64,000 nt of DNA from JAFIFT01 sp020051095 (GCF_964199965.1 NZ_CAXMZT010000001.1:186001-250000), one strand, 5' to 3'; shown: positions 53,990 to 63,423, counted from the stretch's first letter. Translations and numbers: made by a program. Notes: a model not told the origin generated them from the sequence alone.

Positions 53990-54054
53990 ATACCCGTGAT
54001 CGTCTAATTTCTATAACGTCCCCTAGCCAATAATTTGGCATTTCGGGACGTTAT
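53990..54054 (+). terminator. Hairpin terminator with one end of the TATACCCGT repeat
   Basis: Just after the barrel gene's stop comes ATACCCGTGATCGTC, matching one end of the palindromic repeat family but without its partner. It is followed by a good stem: ATAACGTCCC (54013-54022) pairs with GGGACGTTAT (54045-54054), with an inner GCCAA/TTGGC stem. The stem probably ends the barrel transcript although the T-run is short. Confidence 0.6.
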
Positions 54055-54145
54055 TTATGATTTTCTAACAAAGGTAATTACCCTCATTGTGTCGAACTGT
54101 GCTAAATTAAAATTAATCAAATACTAAAAAAGTAATAGGGATATC

Positions 54146-55723
54146 ATGGCTAAAAAAATCTTCTTTTTTATTTCAGCGCTCGGATTATTCATTAGTTTTG
54201 GCGTGGGATATATTTGGCCACACGCCCACATACTATTGTTTATAGTGGTTCCTTACATTCTGATTGGGTTGTATGATCTCTATATTTCATCCCATAATAT
54301 TCTTAGAAATTATCCCGTAATTGGGCATATGCGCTATATACTCGAATCCATACGCCCCGAAATGCAGCAATACTTTGTCGCTACAAATCAAAGCGAACAA
54401 CCGTTTAATCGTGAAACCCGATCCTTAGTTTATCAGCGAGCAAAGTTAGTTAACGATACACTCCCTTTTGGTACACAATTAGATCTTTACCAGCCTGGCT
54501 ATGAATATGCGCATCATTCGTTATCACCTAAAATCGTCGATCCAGAATCCGAGCGAATTTGGGTTGGGGGCGATGCGTGTAAAAAGCCATACCACGCCTC
54601 ACGATTAAATATATCTGCGATGAGTTATGGTGCGCTGGGACATAACGCAATTGAAGCGTTAAACTGGGGCGCAAAAATGGGGAATTTTGCCCACAATACC
54701 GGTGAAGGAGGCTTAAGCCCATACCATTTAAAACGCGGTGGCGATATCATATTACAACTTGGCACCGCCTATTTTGGTTTCCGCAACCCCGATGGAACCT
54801 TTAATCCCGAGCTATTTGAACAAAAAGCCAATCTCGATGTTGTTAAAATGATTGAAATCAAAATCTCACAAGGCGCCAAACCTTCCCATGGCGGCCTTTT
54901 ACCTGCCGCTAAAATATCACCAGAAATTGCCGAAATCAGAGGAATTCCTGAAGACGAGGATTGTTTTTCACCCCCAACCCACAACACGTTCTCAAATCCA
55001 AGAGAGTTAATGACTTTCATTACGCATTTAAGAGAACTTTCCGGAGGAAAACCCATCGGTTTTAAACTTTGCATTGGCATCAAACGCGAGTTTTTTAGTA
55101 TTTGCAAGGCCATGTTGGAAACCAATGTCCTGCCCGATTTTATAACGGTCGATGGCGCTGAAGGAGGTACGGGTGCGGCACCTGTTGAGTTCAGCAATCG
55201 ACTAGGTATGCCAATCAACGAAGCACTTCCCTTTGTTCATAACACGCTTTTGGGTTGTGGTTTGCGCGATAAAATTCGCATTATCTCAAGTGGCAAAATT
55301 GCAACCGGCTTTGACATGATGCACAAAATCGCCATTGGCGCTGATATGTGCAACTCTGCTCGAGCGATGATGTTTACCGTTGGCTGCATTCAAGCTCGTA
55401 AATGCAATACGAATGAATGTCCCACCGGCGTGGCCACCCAGGATGCTTCACGAAATGAAGCATTAGTACCCAATGAAAAGCGATTTCATACTTATAATTA
55501 CCATAAAGAAACGGTAAAATCGTTTCTCGAGTTAACTGGAGCAATTGGTATTGATCATCCTGATAAACTAAGACCTGAGTTTATCTATTACCGTCGTGAC
55601 GATATGCGGGCAATGAATTATTCAGAGTTATTTCCTCAATTAGCGTACCGCCAATTACTCGAAGGTAAAGAGATTCCTTCATATTTTAGAGATTGGAACC
55701 ATGCTACTGCAGATTCTTTTTGA
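54146..55723 (+). CDS. FMN-binding glutamate synthase-like protein with membrane anchor
   Basis: A 525-residue stand-alone relative of the glutamate synthase synthase domain. Two N-terminal membrane helices (about 5-24 and 28-48) precede an FMN-binding TIM barrel with SRLNISAMSYGALG, NTGEGGLSPYH and TVDGAEGGTGAAPVE. The cysteine cluster RKCNTNECPTG fits a 3Fe-4S site. No glutaminase domain is present, so it cannot use glutamine by itself. The physiological reaction of these short GltB-like proteins is unclear. The gene has its own position, with about 70 nt to the MFS gene downstream. Confidence 0.9.
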   Translation: MAKKIFFFISALGLFISFGVGYIWPHAHILLFIVVPYILIGLYDLYISSHNILRNYPVIGHMRYILESIRPEMQQYFVATNQSEQPFNRETRSLVYQRAKLVNDTLPFGTQLDLYQPGYEYAHHSLSPKIVDPESERIWVGGDACKKPYHASRLNISAMSYGALGHNAIEALNWGAKMGNFAHNTGEGGLSPYHLKRGGDIILQLGTAYFGFRNPDGTFNPELFEQKANLDVVKMIEIKISQGAKPSHGGLLPAAKISPEIAEIRGIPEDEDCFSPPTHNTFSNPRELMTFITHLRELSGGKPIGFKLCIGIKREFFSICKAMLETNVLPDFITVDGAEGGTGAAPVEFSNRLGMPINEALPFVHNTLLGCGLRDKIRIISSGKIATGFDMMHKIAIGADMCNSARAMMFTVGCIQARKCNTNECPTGVATQDASRNEALVPNEKRFHTYNYHKETVKSFLELTGAIGIDHPDKLRPEFIYYRRDDMRAMNYSELFPQLAYRQLLEGKEIPSYFRDWNHATADSF

Positions 55724-55794
55724 CCAGAGTGATAAAAGTGTTTTATAATTGATTGCACTGTATTTAATTTTATTAATAATCAGGGCAATCGTCT

Positions 55795-57126
55795 ATGCAT
55801 ACTTCTACTAGCACTCCTTCTGTTCATAGCGCATCAAGATTTTATCCTTGGTTTATTTGGCTTTTAGGCTGCTCTTTCTATTTTTATGAAAACTTAATTC
55901 AAGTGTCCCCTGGCGTCATGTCTGATAATTTAATCAATGAATTTGGCATTCACGGCGCAGTATTAGGTTCTGCTATTGCCTTCTTTTTTTATGCCTATGC
56001 CCCGATGCAAATGCCTGTCGGCGTCCTTGTCGATAACTACAACGTCCGCTATTTACTAACCGGCGCAACACTTTCCTGCGTTGCCGGTTGTTTTTTATTT
56101 GCGATAGCACCGAGTATTATATTTATCGGTGCAGGACGATTTTTTATCGGCTTTGGGGCTGCGTTTGCTGCTGTATGCACCATGAAAATTGCGACTAATT
56201 GGTTTACCCCAAAGCAGTTTTCCCTGTTAGTGGGGTTTATGGTCACTATCGGGATGTCAGGCAGTATTTTTGGTCAAGCACCATTAGCGCATCTTGTTGA
56301 GAATGTCGGTTGGCGCCAAGCAATGGCAACGCTTGCGTTTATTGGCCTGTTTTTAGCGGCTCTTATTGTATTGTTCGTGCGTCATTCACCAACGCTTTCT
56401 CGCTCTTTTAGTGCCAATGAAAAATTAGATGAGAATTCGGCTACGACAAACTCCAATTTATTGGAAGGGTTAAAATTAGTATTAACGCATAAACAAAGCT
56501 GGTGGATTGCCATCTACGGCGGATTAATGTTTGCAACAACTTCCATTTTTGGTGGGCTATGGGGCGTTCCTTTTTTTCAAAGTGTTTATGGTTTATCTAA
56601 AACGACAGCCGCAGAGTTGAATTCTATGCTCTTTTTTGGATGGGTGTTTGGTGCGCCATTAAGTGGAATACTTGTTCGCATGTTGAGTTCTCATAAATTT
56701 GTGATGCTTTTATCATCGATAGTCTCATTTTTCTGCATGTTCATCATCATTTATGTTAATACGCTTTCCATCAATATGTATTATTATTTAACCTTTGCGC
56801 TAGGTTTATTTTCAAGTTTCTTTCTGCCTTCATTTACATTAATGGCATTGATTCATAGCAAAAAAATGGCTGGCTCAGCACTTGGCTTTATGAACATGGC
56901 CAATATGGTCGGGGGAGCCTTAGGTCAGCCTTTAGTTGGTTATCTACTGGATACCAGCTTTAAATTACAGCACTCCAGCACCGTGGCTAAAGCATTAGAG
57001 AAAGCTAATGATTTACCATACAATACGTTAGACTACCAAGTGGCCTTATCCATATTGCCATTGATGATGTTGGCATCAATTGTTTTGTGGTTCTTCATTG
57101 AAGAAAAGTCCCCAGACTCTTTTTAA
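55795..57126 (+). CDS. Major facilitator superfamily transporter
   Basis: A 443-residue protein with 12 predicted membrane helices and the MFS signatures GVLVDNYNVRYLL (loop 2-3) and GFGAAFAAVCTMKIATNWF (helix 4-5 region). The N-terminal FYFYENLIQVSPGVMSDNL resembles a group common in Legionella and Coxiella. The substrate cannot be told. It converges on the HPPD-like gene; whether it is functionally tied to the nearby iron-linked genes is unknown. Confidence 0.9.
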   Translation: MHTSTSTPSVHSASRFYPWFIWLLGCSFYFYENLIQVSPGVMSDNLINEFGIHGAVLGSAIAFFFYAYAPMQMPVGVLVDNYNVRYLLTGATLSCVAGCFLFAIAPSIIFIGAGRFFIGFGAAFAAVCTMKIATNWFTPKQFSLLVGFMVTIGMSGSIFGQAPLAHLVENVGWRQAMATLAFIGLFLAALIVLFVRHSPTLSRSFSANEKLDENSATTNSNLLEGLKLVLTHKQSWWIAIYGGLMFATTSIFGGLWGVPFFQSVYGLSKTTAAELNSMLFFGWVFGAPLSGILVRMLSSHKFVMLLSSIVSFFCMFIIIYVNTLSINMYYYLTFALGLFSSFFLPSFTLMALIHSKKMAGSALGFMNMANMVGGALGQPLVGYLLDTSFKLQHSSTVAKALEKANDLPYNTLDYQVALSILPLMMLASIVLWFFIEEKSPDSF

Positions 57127-57162
57127 ATGTCAAACTACCTTTAATTAGCGCATCAAGCATTT

Positions 57163-57183
57163 ACCCCTTTCCAAGAAAGGGGT
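57163..57183. terminator. Bidirectional hairpin terminator
   Basis: A 9-bp perfect stem, ACCCCTTTC/GAAAGGGGT with a CAA loop, lies between the convergent MFS and HPPD-like genes. It is G/C-rich at its base but has only a short T stretch on the plus side. Confidence 0.6.
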
Positions 57184-57184
57184 T

Positions 57185-58447
57185 CTAATCGCCGATAACT
57201 GGATTTTTCTCATGACTAGCTTTCACTTCTTCATCTAAACTAGCCGCTTCGGTTAAGGCAGCAACATTTGCTTTCGTAAAAAACCCATCAAAATGATGGC
57301 ATCGTTCAACATATTCAGTAATCAACAATGAATAGGCAGAATGTTTGGAAAATATCTGTTTTAAATCCGGCTCATCTTTGCATTCGCCAAAAACTTGCGC
57401 CAAAAAACCGACATGTCGTTCTGTCTTAATTTTATTAACAACATAATCAATGTTTTTCTGTCCTGACGAATGATCACCATCCCTTATTTCAATCGCAATA
57501 TGGTGCATTCGACGCCCATAATTACGAACAAAGTTTTCAGTAGGCATGGGTAAATTTTCGAACGAGTTTACCATGAATGGGGTATTATTTGCAGTAAACA
57601 CCTTAGCAGGCGATCTAATATCTTTTCCATGAGGAATACGATTCACATTCGTCGATGAATTCATATCCGATATATTATAGGCTCCCCAAAAATAATAATT
57701 GGATAAGCATAAAAACTCTAGAATAGCATCTTCTCGTTCGCCAGCGAGGATCCTTGTCGCCATGTGATCAATACCCAACATGAGTTTATCTAACCCATTA
57801 TCCGATGCAAATTGTGCCACTTTATCCAACTCGGAAAGCTGAGTCTTTGTTAACTGGAATGGTTGACCCAATTCAAGGCTATCAAAATCCTCCATCGAGT
57901 TTTTGGTATAACCTAAACAGTTATAAGTAAAATCTGAAAGACGCGTGAATAATATATTTTTATTACAATAAAACTTATTTTCTGTCATATCTTGGTTATG
58001 AAAATTAAAATCTTGACTTTCTAAAATGCTTCTGGTTTCGTCAATGTTGTCGCTATGATATATCTCCCCAACATAGCGTGCGTTAAATTTCTCTCTCGAA
58101 TTAGGATACATTTTATTTAAACGCGTGATATCGTCCTTAAAGTTGGGATCAAGGGGTTCCATGACAATAAAGATGGGGGAGTTTGATGTATTAGTCAGGA
58201 TATATATTTTATGTGTATTATTGATATAACCTTTAGCGAACCGATAAGGCATCATGGAATATAATTCCTTGATATAGTCTAATGCATCGCCTGTTTGTAC
58301 CTGGACAACAACACCCTTCATATCACCAAAAAGTTGTTCAAGACCTGTTTTCTCACGTCTTTCATAAATTTTCATGCGATATTCTTCAAAATAGTCCGAG
58401 TTTTTTTTATCCCCTTTTGGTTGATAAGTAAATTTATCTATCATCAT
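57185..58447 (-). CDS. VOC-superfamily protein distantly like 4-hydroxyphenylpyruvate dioxygenase
   Basis: The 420-residue protein has the two-domain layout of HPPD. The C-terminal half holds candidate metal ligands at H228 (LGIDHMATRI), H315 or H316 (RMHHIAIEI) and E378 (LLITEYVER), in the order and rough spacing seen in HPPD, and ends with GFFTKANVAALTEA, which echoes the HPPD terminus. The N-terminal VOC-like part has VVVQVQTGDALDYI. Overall similarity is low, so the substrate may differ from hydroxyphenylpyruvate. A GAGG site precedes the two tandem ATGs. The gene is divergent from a siderophore-synthetase-like gene across a Fur box. Confidence 0.6.
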   Translation of the reverse strand: MMIDKFTYQPKGDKKNSDYFEEYRMKIYERREKTGLEQLFGDMKGVVVQVQTGDALDYIKELYSMMPYRFAKGYINNTHKIYILTNTSNSPIFIVMEPLDPNFKDDITRLNKMYPNSREKFNARYVGEIYHSDNIDETRSILESQDFNFHNQDMTENKFYCNKNILFTRLSDFTYNCLGYTKNSMEDFDSLELGQPFQLTKTQLSELDKVAQFASDNGLDKLMLGIDHMATRILAGEREDAILEFLCLSNYYFWGAYNISDMNSSTNVNRIPHGKDIRSPAKVFTANNTPFMVNSFENLPMPTENFVRNYGRRMHHIAIEIRDGDHSSGQKNIDYVVNKIKTERHVGFLAQVFGECKDEPDLKQIFSKHSAYSLLITEYVERCHHFDGFFTKANVAALTEAASLDEEVKASHEKNPVIGD

Positions 58448-58534
58448 GTCATCCTCTTATTCGTAGTTATTGTTAGTGTAGACAAATTTTTTCCATTCAG
58501 CCTATCTAACAACTAATTAATTTCATAAAAAATA

Positions 58535-58564
58535 TTGCAAATGATAATGATTATCATTTATATT
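58535..58564 (+). promoter_or_regulatory. Promoter overlapping the Fur box
   Basis: TTGCAA (58535-58540), an 18-nt spacer and TATATT (58559-58564) drive the plus-strand gene. The whole spacer is occupied by the Fur palindrome, so Fur binding would block RNA polymerase. The leader would be about 95 nt with an AAGGA site before the ATG at 58665. Confidence 0.6.
58539..58559. promoter_or_regulatory. Fur box
   Basis: A perfect 21-bp palindrome (AAATGATAAT-G-ATTATCATTT) contains GATAATGATTATC, nearly identical to the Fur consensus GATAATGATAATCATTATC in its core. It lies about 92 bp from the minus-strand HPPD-like gene and 105 bp from the plus-strand gene, so it could control both. Confidence 0.85.
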
Positions 58565-58664
58565 AAATAAAAGAATGATTAAATCAGATTAAACATAAAC
58601 ACGCAGTGACAGTCGTCCTTATTAATTTAAGTGTGTCTTATGTAAAATCTGTAAGGATACAAGC

Positions 58665-59660
58665 ATGAATATGACTGTTACAAACCATCAAGCTATCAGT
58701 GACTATTGTCGATTCTTATTGATGGAAATGGGCATTGGCGTGTTGCAAAAACAAATGCAACAAATTATTGATTCAATTATGGAAAATTTCCCCCTATTGG
58801 CTAATCCTCCCTCAAACCAATTGGATGAAGCGTATCATAATATTATTTTAAAAGTGATGAATGAAGCCTATGACCAACATGTCATGCATTATGCAAAACT
58901 AACTGGAATGATATCACTCAAATCGAACGCAGCCGTTAATCCATCTGAGCAGTTGTTGTTTTTGCAACAACTGGCTAATCGACAATTTATCCGCAAGCAC
59001 CATTCTCCTTTGCCCAGCCAGTTTTCTATTAGAGAAGCGTTACAATACATGCCTGGGTTTCAGGGAAAAATACTTTGCTATGGCGTAAAACCGTCACATT
59101 GCAACACATGCATACCCATCCATCCCTGGTTATGGCGAAAGCAGTTAAAGCACCATTATTATGCGAATGCCCTACCCTGCATCCACCCTAATAACAGTTA
59201 TTTTGCGAGCAGTGATCCGTTTTACCTACAAGATAGCAATGGGAACTATTTATCTTATCATCATGAACTTTCGTGTGCAGAAAGTGAAGACATCAACCAG
59301 AAACTTCAATCCCTTGCTCTATCCTTTAAATGCCGCCTATTAGAAACATCGGATGTTAATTCAATACCTCGAAATGACCACACCAATTTAACGATAACCT
59401 CCCTATCTTCGCCTTTGCGCATGACGGAGGATGATTCTGTATTATTGCCCTACCAATTAATTAGCCATCCTGATATTCAACACCAGCTGATGCAGACGAT
59501 CCCGCAAATACAGACCATGGTGAAAGAGCCGCTCAACTTATTAAGTAAACATTTTAAGTTAGACCTTAGATTCTATCAATTCAATCCACTCATCATTGTC
59601 CGCAACGCCCAATTCACAGGAGTAATCTACCGTCATCTATTGCCAACAACAGATGATTAG
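58665..59660 (+). CDS. Short protein related to IucA/IucC (NIS) siderophore synthetases
   Basis: A 331-residue protein with motif order similar to NIS synthetases: a His/Pro segment (KHHSPLPSQF, near 111-120) where these enzymes have HPxHPxxK, then PIHPWLW at about 151-157, matching the family's P-x-HPWQ, and then TSLSSPLRM in place of the S-x-RT motif. NIS synthetases are normally about 580-620 residues, and the C-terminal catalytic half is missing here. The Q of HPWQ is replaced by Leu. The protein is therefore a shortened or degenerate relative, of uncertain activity. Its promoter holds a Fur box. Confidence 0.55.
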   Translation: MNMTVTNHQAISDYCRFLLMEMGIGVLQKQMQQIIDSIMENFPLLANPPSNQLDEAYHNIILKVMNEAYDQHVMHYAKLTGMISLKSNAAVNPSEQLLFLQQLANRQFIRKHHSPLPSQFSIREALQYMPGFQGKILCYGVKPSHCNTCIPIHPWLWRKQLKHHYYANALPCIHPNNSYFASSDPFYLQDSNGNYLSYHHELSCAESEDINQKLQSLALSFKCRLLETSDVNSIPRNDHTNLTITSLSSPLRMTEDDSVLLPYQLISHPDIQHQLMQTIPQIQTMVKEPLNLLSKHFKLDLRFYQFNPLIIVRNAQFTGVIYRHLLPTTDD

Positions 59661-59783
59661 TGAACATTCATCGTGGTTAATTTCTAAAATACACAAAAAA
59701 ATGATTGCACTTTGTTCTTGTTTTCCATAATATCAACAAGTGTGATCGCCACATGATTTTCAAAGGAAACAAAGGATGGTTGT

Positions 59784-60692
59784 ATGCAAAAGAAAATTGA
59801 TAGTAGCTTAGAAGATCAAGCTGAGACAATGTTATCTACATTACAAATTTCGATAACAGATGGAGCGGTAAAAAAAGCGCTCGCCAAAATTAGTCCGGCC
59901 GTTCTTGTGATTGTTCAAAATTACTGCAAATCTAAAGAACTAGATCCAACAAAGGCAGTATTACTCATAGACAAAATATCCTCCCCATCCATGATTAACA
60001 TAAAATTAGCCTGGCCTATTCTCCCAATCATTTCATATATACAAGAAACCCTGGAATCACAAACATTTGTAAAATGGCGCACTGGCCTTAATAAAAGCTG
60101 GCGATTTGTCCTGCTTAATGCACTGGTTACAGAGCTTGATAAAATTGATATCGAAGATAACCTTAGAATTTCAATTGCTGAAGCGTATCTTAAGCAAACA
60201 CTATCCGATGAAATATGGGAATCTGGTTGTAAGGGTAAAGAAGCTATCGCTAAAAGTCTCACTTACTTCTCTCATATTAAAAAAATTCAAGGTAACCAAG
60301 ATGAAATTGATTTTTTAACCATTGTTTGTGATGCTTCCGCAAAAATTGGTGACTATCGTAAACATGCCAATAGCCAATATGATTTGTTGTCATTTTTTTC
60401 ATTAGGAAGATTTAAAAGACAAGGTGCGGTAAATTTAGTTGAATTTGAAGATTTCTTAAACAGTGCAAATACAATCATTCAAAATACGTCTCTAACTCGC
60501 AAAGAGCGCGTTAATCAAATCATTGAGAAATTAAATGGATTCCGTCAACTATTATCAGGACAAAAATCTGAAGAGGTTTGGCAAAGTCTCTATACAACGC
60601 TAACCAACGTATCACTGAAACTACCAGAGGTTGAAAGCACACACACTGAAACCTCAAAATTGTCAGACAGTAACCTTGTCTCTACTATTTAA
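59784..60692 (+). CDS. Unknown soluble protein (302 aa)
   Basis: I do not recognise this protein. It is soluble, mostly helical, without signal peptide or membrane helix, and has no catalytic motif I can name. The C-terminus (PEVESTHTETSKLSDSNLV) is rich in Glu, Ser and Thr with hydrophobic residues close to the end, a composition seen in Dot/Icm substrates but also in many ordinary proteins. It stands between the Fur-regulated gene and the ETF oxidoreductase, with 123 bp upstream that could hold its own promoter. Confidence 0.7.
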   Translation: MQKKIDSSLEDQAETMLSTLQISITDGAVKKALAKISPAVLVIVQNYCKSKELDPTKAVLLIDKISSPSMINIKLAWPILPIISYIQETLESQTFVKWRTGLNKSWRFVLLNALVTELDKIDIEDNLRISIAEAYLKQTLSDEIWESGCKGKEAIAKSLTYFSHIKKIQGNQDEIDFLTIVCDASAKIGDYRKHANSQYDLLSFFSLGRFKRQGAVNLVEFEDFLNSANTIIQNTSLTRKERVNQIIEKLNGFRQLLSGQKSEEVWQSLYTTLTNVSLKLPEVESTHTETSKLSDSNLVSTI

Positions 60693-60733
60693 ATATAATT
60701 TTTTAAGATTAACAGAATATATTTTAGGGCCCT

Positions 60734-62368
60734 ATGGAACGCGAATCAATGACTTATGATGTGCTGATTGTGGGTGCTGGGCCCGCAGGTTTATCAGCCG
60801 CAATCAAATTAAAACAACTTGCTCAAGCTAGTAATCAAGATATTTCTGTTTGCTTGATTGAAAAGGCAGCCCAAATCGGTGCTCATCAATTATCAGGTGC
60901 CGTGCTTGAACCTAAAAGCTTGCAAGCATTATTGCCTGATTCTTGGCAAAAGGCGCCCTTAGATACGCCCGTTAAAGACGATCGCTTTTATTTCCTTTCT
61001 AAAACAAAATCGTTCAAACTCCCAACCCCATCGCCAATGAAAAATGAAGGTAACTACATTATATCTTTGGGGTTATTATGCCAATTTCTTTCTGAGCAAG
61101 CTGAACAACTTGGTTGCGATATTTTCCCTGGTTTTGCAGCCAGTGAAATCGTCTATGACGATCAAAATCAGGTGATTGGTATACAAACAGGTGATTTAGG
61201 TATTGATAAACAAGGAAACCAAACCAGCAATTTTCAACCAGGCATGCATTTATTGGCCAAACAAACGCTTTTTGCTGAAGGTTGTCGTGGGCACCTTAGC
61301 CAACAATTGATGGCCCATTATCATCTAAGAAAAAATTGCGATCCCCAGACCTATGCCATCGGTCTTAAAGAAATATGGCAAGTGCCAGAGAACCAACATG
61401 AACGGGGTCTTGTTGTTCACACTGTTGGCTGGCCTTTAGATACCTCCACCTATGGTGGCTCGTTTATTTATCATTTAAGTAACAACCGTATCGCTTTAGG
61501 TTTTGTTATTGGTTTAGATTATTCAAACCCTTGGCTTGATCCTTTCAAAACAATGCAAACCTTTAAAACCCATCCTTTGGTTAGCAAGATGCTGGAAGGT
61601 GGTGAACGAATTAGCTATGGTGCCAGAGCACTGAACGAAGGCGGATGGCAGTCGATCCCTCAACTAGCATTTCCTGGTGGCTCCTTAATTGGATGTGCTG
61701 CAGGCTTTATCAATGTGCCGAAAATAAAAGGGATCCACATGGCCATCCAATCAGGCCAACTTGCAGCTCAATGTTGTTTTGACGCGTTAGAAAAAGCAGA
61801 TGAAAACACATCCGTTCTCCATTTAAAACAATTAGATGATGTTATTCGTCAGGATTGGATGGGTAAAGAGCTTTATCAAGTACGTAATATACGACCGGGA
61901 TTTCACCGAGGTTTATGGCTAGGACTTGCCAATGCTGCATTTGAGAATTACATCGCTCATGGCAAATCACCTTGGACACTCAAAAACCAAGACGATCATC
62001 GGCAACTAAAACCAGTAGCAGTCTGCAAAAAAATTGACTACCCAAAGCCTGATAATAAACTCACATTTGATAAACTATCCTCTTTAGCGCTAAGCAATGT
62101 GTATCATGATGAAAACCAGCCCTGCCATCTTAAATTAAAAGACACCGCTATTCCAATATCCTTGAACTATCAAACCTACGCCTCGCCTGAAACGCGTTAT
62201 TGCCCCGCAAATGTTTATGAAATCGTAGACGATGAAGGCAAGCCGAGGCTTCAGATTAATAGCCCAAATTGCATACACTGTAAAACGTGCGATATTAAAG
62301 ATCCTTCACAAAATATACAATGGGTTACGCCAGAAGGTGGTGGTGGTCCAAATTATGAAGCGATGTGA
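60734..62368 (+). CDS. Electron-transfer flavoprotein:ubiquinone oxidoreductase (ETF-QO)
   Basis: A 544-residue inner-membrane flavoprotein that passes electrons from ETF, reduced by acyl-CoA dehydrogenases, to ubiquinone. It has the FAD dinucleotide motif VGAGPAGLSAAI, HQLSGAVLEP, GCAAGFINVPKIKG, and the C-terminal 4Fe-4S ligands in RYCPANVY and NCIHCKTCDIKDPSQNI. Length is typical. The stop lies inside the 3' end of the convergent AlkB-type gene, a 16-bp overlap. Confidence 0.95.
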   Translation: MERESMTYDVLIVGAGPAGLSAAIKLKQLAQASNQDISVCLIEKAAQIGAHQLSGAVLEPKSLQALLPDSWQKAPLDTPVKDDRFYFLSKTKSFKLPTPSPMKNEGNYIISLGLLCQFLSEQAEQLGCDIFPGFAASEIVYDDQNQVIGIQTGDLGIDKQGNQTSNFQPGMHLLAKQTLFAEGCRGHLSQQLMAHYHLRKNCDPQTYAIGLKEIWQVPENQHERGLVVHTVGWPLDTSTYGGSFIYHLSNNRIALGFVIGLDYSNPWLDPFKTMQTFKTHPLVSKMLEGGERISYGARALNEGGWQSIPQLAFPGGSLIGCAAGFINVPKIKGIHMAIQSGQLAAQCCFDALEKADENTSVLHLKQLDDVIRQDWMGKELYQVRNIRPGFHRGLWLGLANAAFENYIAHGKSPWTLKNQDDHRQLKPVAVCKKIDYPKPDNKLTFDKLSSLALSNVYHDENQPCHLKLKDTAIPISLNYQTYASPETRYCPANVYEIVDDEGKPRLQINSPNCIHCKTCDIKDPSQNIQWVTPEGGGGPNYEAM

Positions 62369-63423
62369 ACTTGCTGCTCAGTTCTTTGATGCGCATCCAG
62401 GATTGGGTTCATAATGGTAAACCAAAGCGGCGGGATAAAGACTAGCCAATATAAGGTTGCATAACTTGCCGGTAGTTTTGGACTTTGCCTACTTATCAAG
62501 AGAATCTGATAAGGTTTAAAACCATAAATATGATGATCTGCATGACGCATTAAATTAAATAGAATGTGATTACTTAACCAATGATCGGCATCCCAAGCGT
62601 GTCTCTCCCCTACTACTTCATATTGACCATTCGCTAACTTGTTTCGCACTAAGCCATAATGTTCAATGTAGTTCACAACCTCCAACATTAATATTGCAAC
62701 TATACTTTGAAGTAAGAAAAATATGACTCCAAGTGCACCGACAATACTATAGGCCATACATATAAGTATCAATGGACCGGTTATCACCCAATAAAATTCA
62801 TTGTCCCAGTGATAAAATGATTTTCCTTGGCGGTTTAACCGGTTGCCTTCAATTTTCCAGGCAGATTTCCAAGAACCAATCACGGTGCGTGGTAAAAAGC
62901 GATAAATTGATTCATTCAATCTCGCAGTAGCCGGATCATTTGGCGTGGCAACATTCACATGATGCCCTCGGACGTGCTCAATTACAAAATGACCGTAACA
63001 CACAAAAGTCAGTATGATTCGGCTGACAACCTGATTCAACAAGTTTGCTTTATGCATTAATTCGTGAGCGATGTTAATCCCCACACTGCCTGTAATAATC
63101 CCAATCATAAAACTTAGAAGCACTAACTCAATAAATGATATCGGCATAACAAAGAGATAAACCATGCCACCTACAATGAGGGCAACGTGTGTCGGTAGAT
63201 ATAATAAGAGAATTCTTTGATAGAAGAGATCGTGCTTACGGTTCATCGTTTCTTCAGAGCCAGGGTTAATAGCATCTCGGAAAAAAAAATCGATTATGGG
63301 TATAACGATAAAAACCGTGATCGGGACTAAGAGAAAATAAATACCGCTTAAGTAAAAGCTTGCCAAGGGAAGGCAAACTAATGCATAAACGATTAAATAA
63401 AAGTATTTACTATGCTTTGACAT
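62353..63423 (-). CDS. alkB: Alkane 1-monooxygenase (AlkB) family membrane hydroxylase
   Basis: A 356-residue non-heme diiron membrane hydroxylase. The histidine boxes are HELMHK, EHVRGHH with the AlkB-diagnostic NVATPNDPATA, and LMRHADHH, plus NYIEHYGLVR. About six membrane helices are present. It adds a terminal hydroxyl to alkanes or related alkyl chains using a rubredoxin electron donor, none of which is encoded nearby. The start at 63423 (MSKHSK) follows a GGTG site; ATG at 63429 or TTG at 63435 are alternatives. Its 3' end overlaps ETF-QO. Confidence 0.9.
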   Translation of the reverse strand: MSKHSKYFYLIVYALVCLPLASFYLSGIYFLLVPITVFIVIPIIDFFFRDAINPGSEETMNRKHDLFYQRILLLYLPTHVALIVGGMVYLFVMPISFIELVLLSFMIGIITGSVGINIAHELMHKANLLNQVVSRIILTFVCYGHFVIEHVRGHHVNVATPNDPATARLNESIYRFLPRTVIGSWKSAWKIEGNRLNRQGKSFYHWDNEFYWVITGPLILICMAYSIVGALGVIFFLLQSIVAILMLEVVNYIEHYGLVRNKLANGQYEVVGERHAWDADHWLSNHILFNLMRHADHHIYGFKPYQILLISRQSPKLPASYATLYWLVFIPPLWFTIMNPILDAHQRTEQQVHIAS

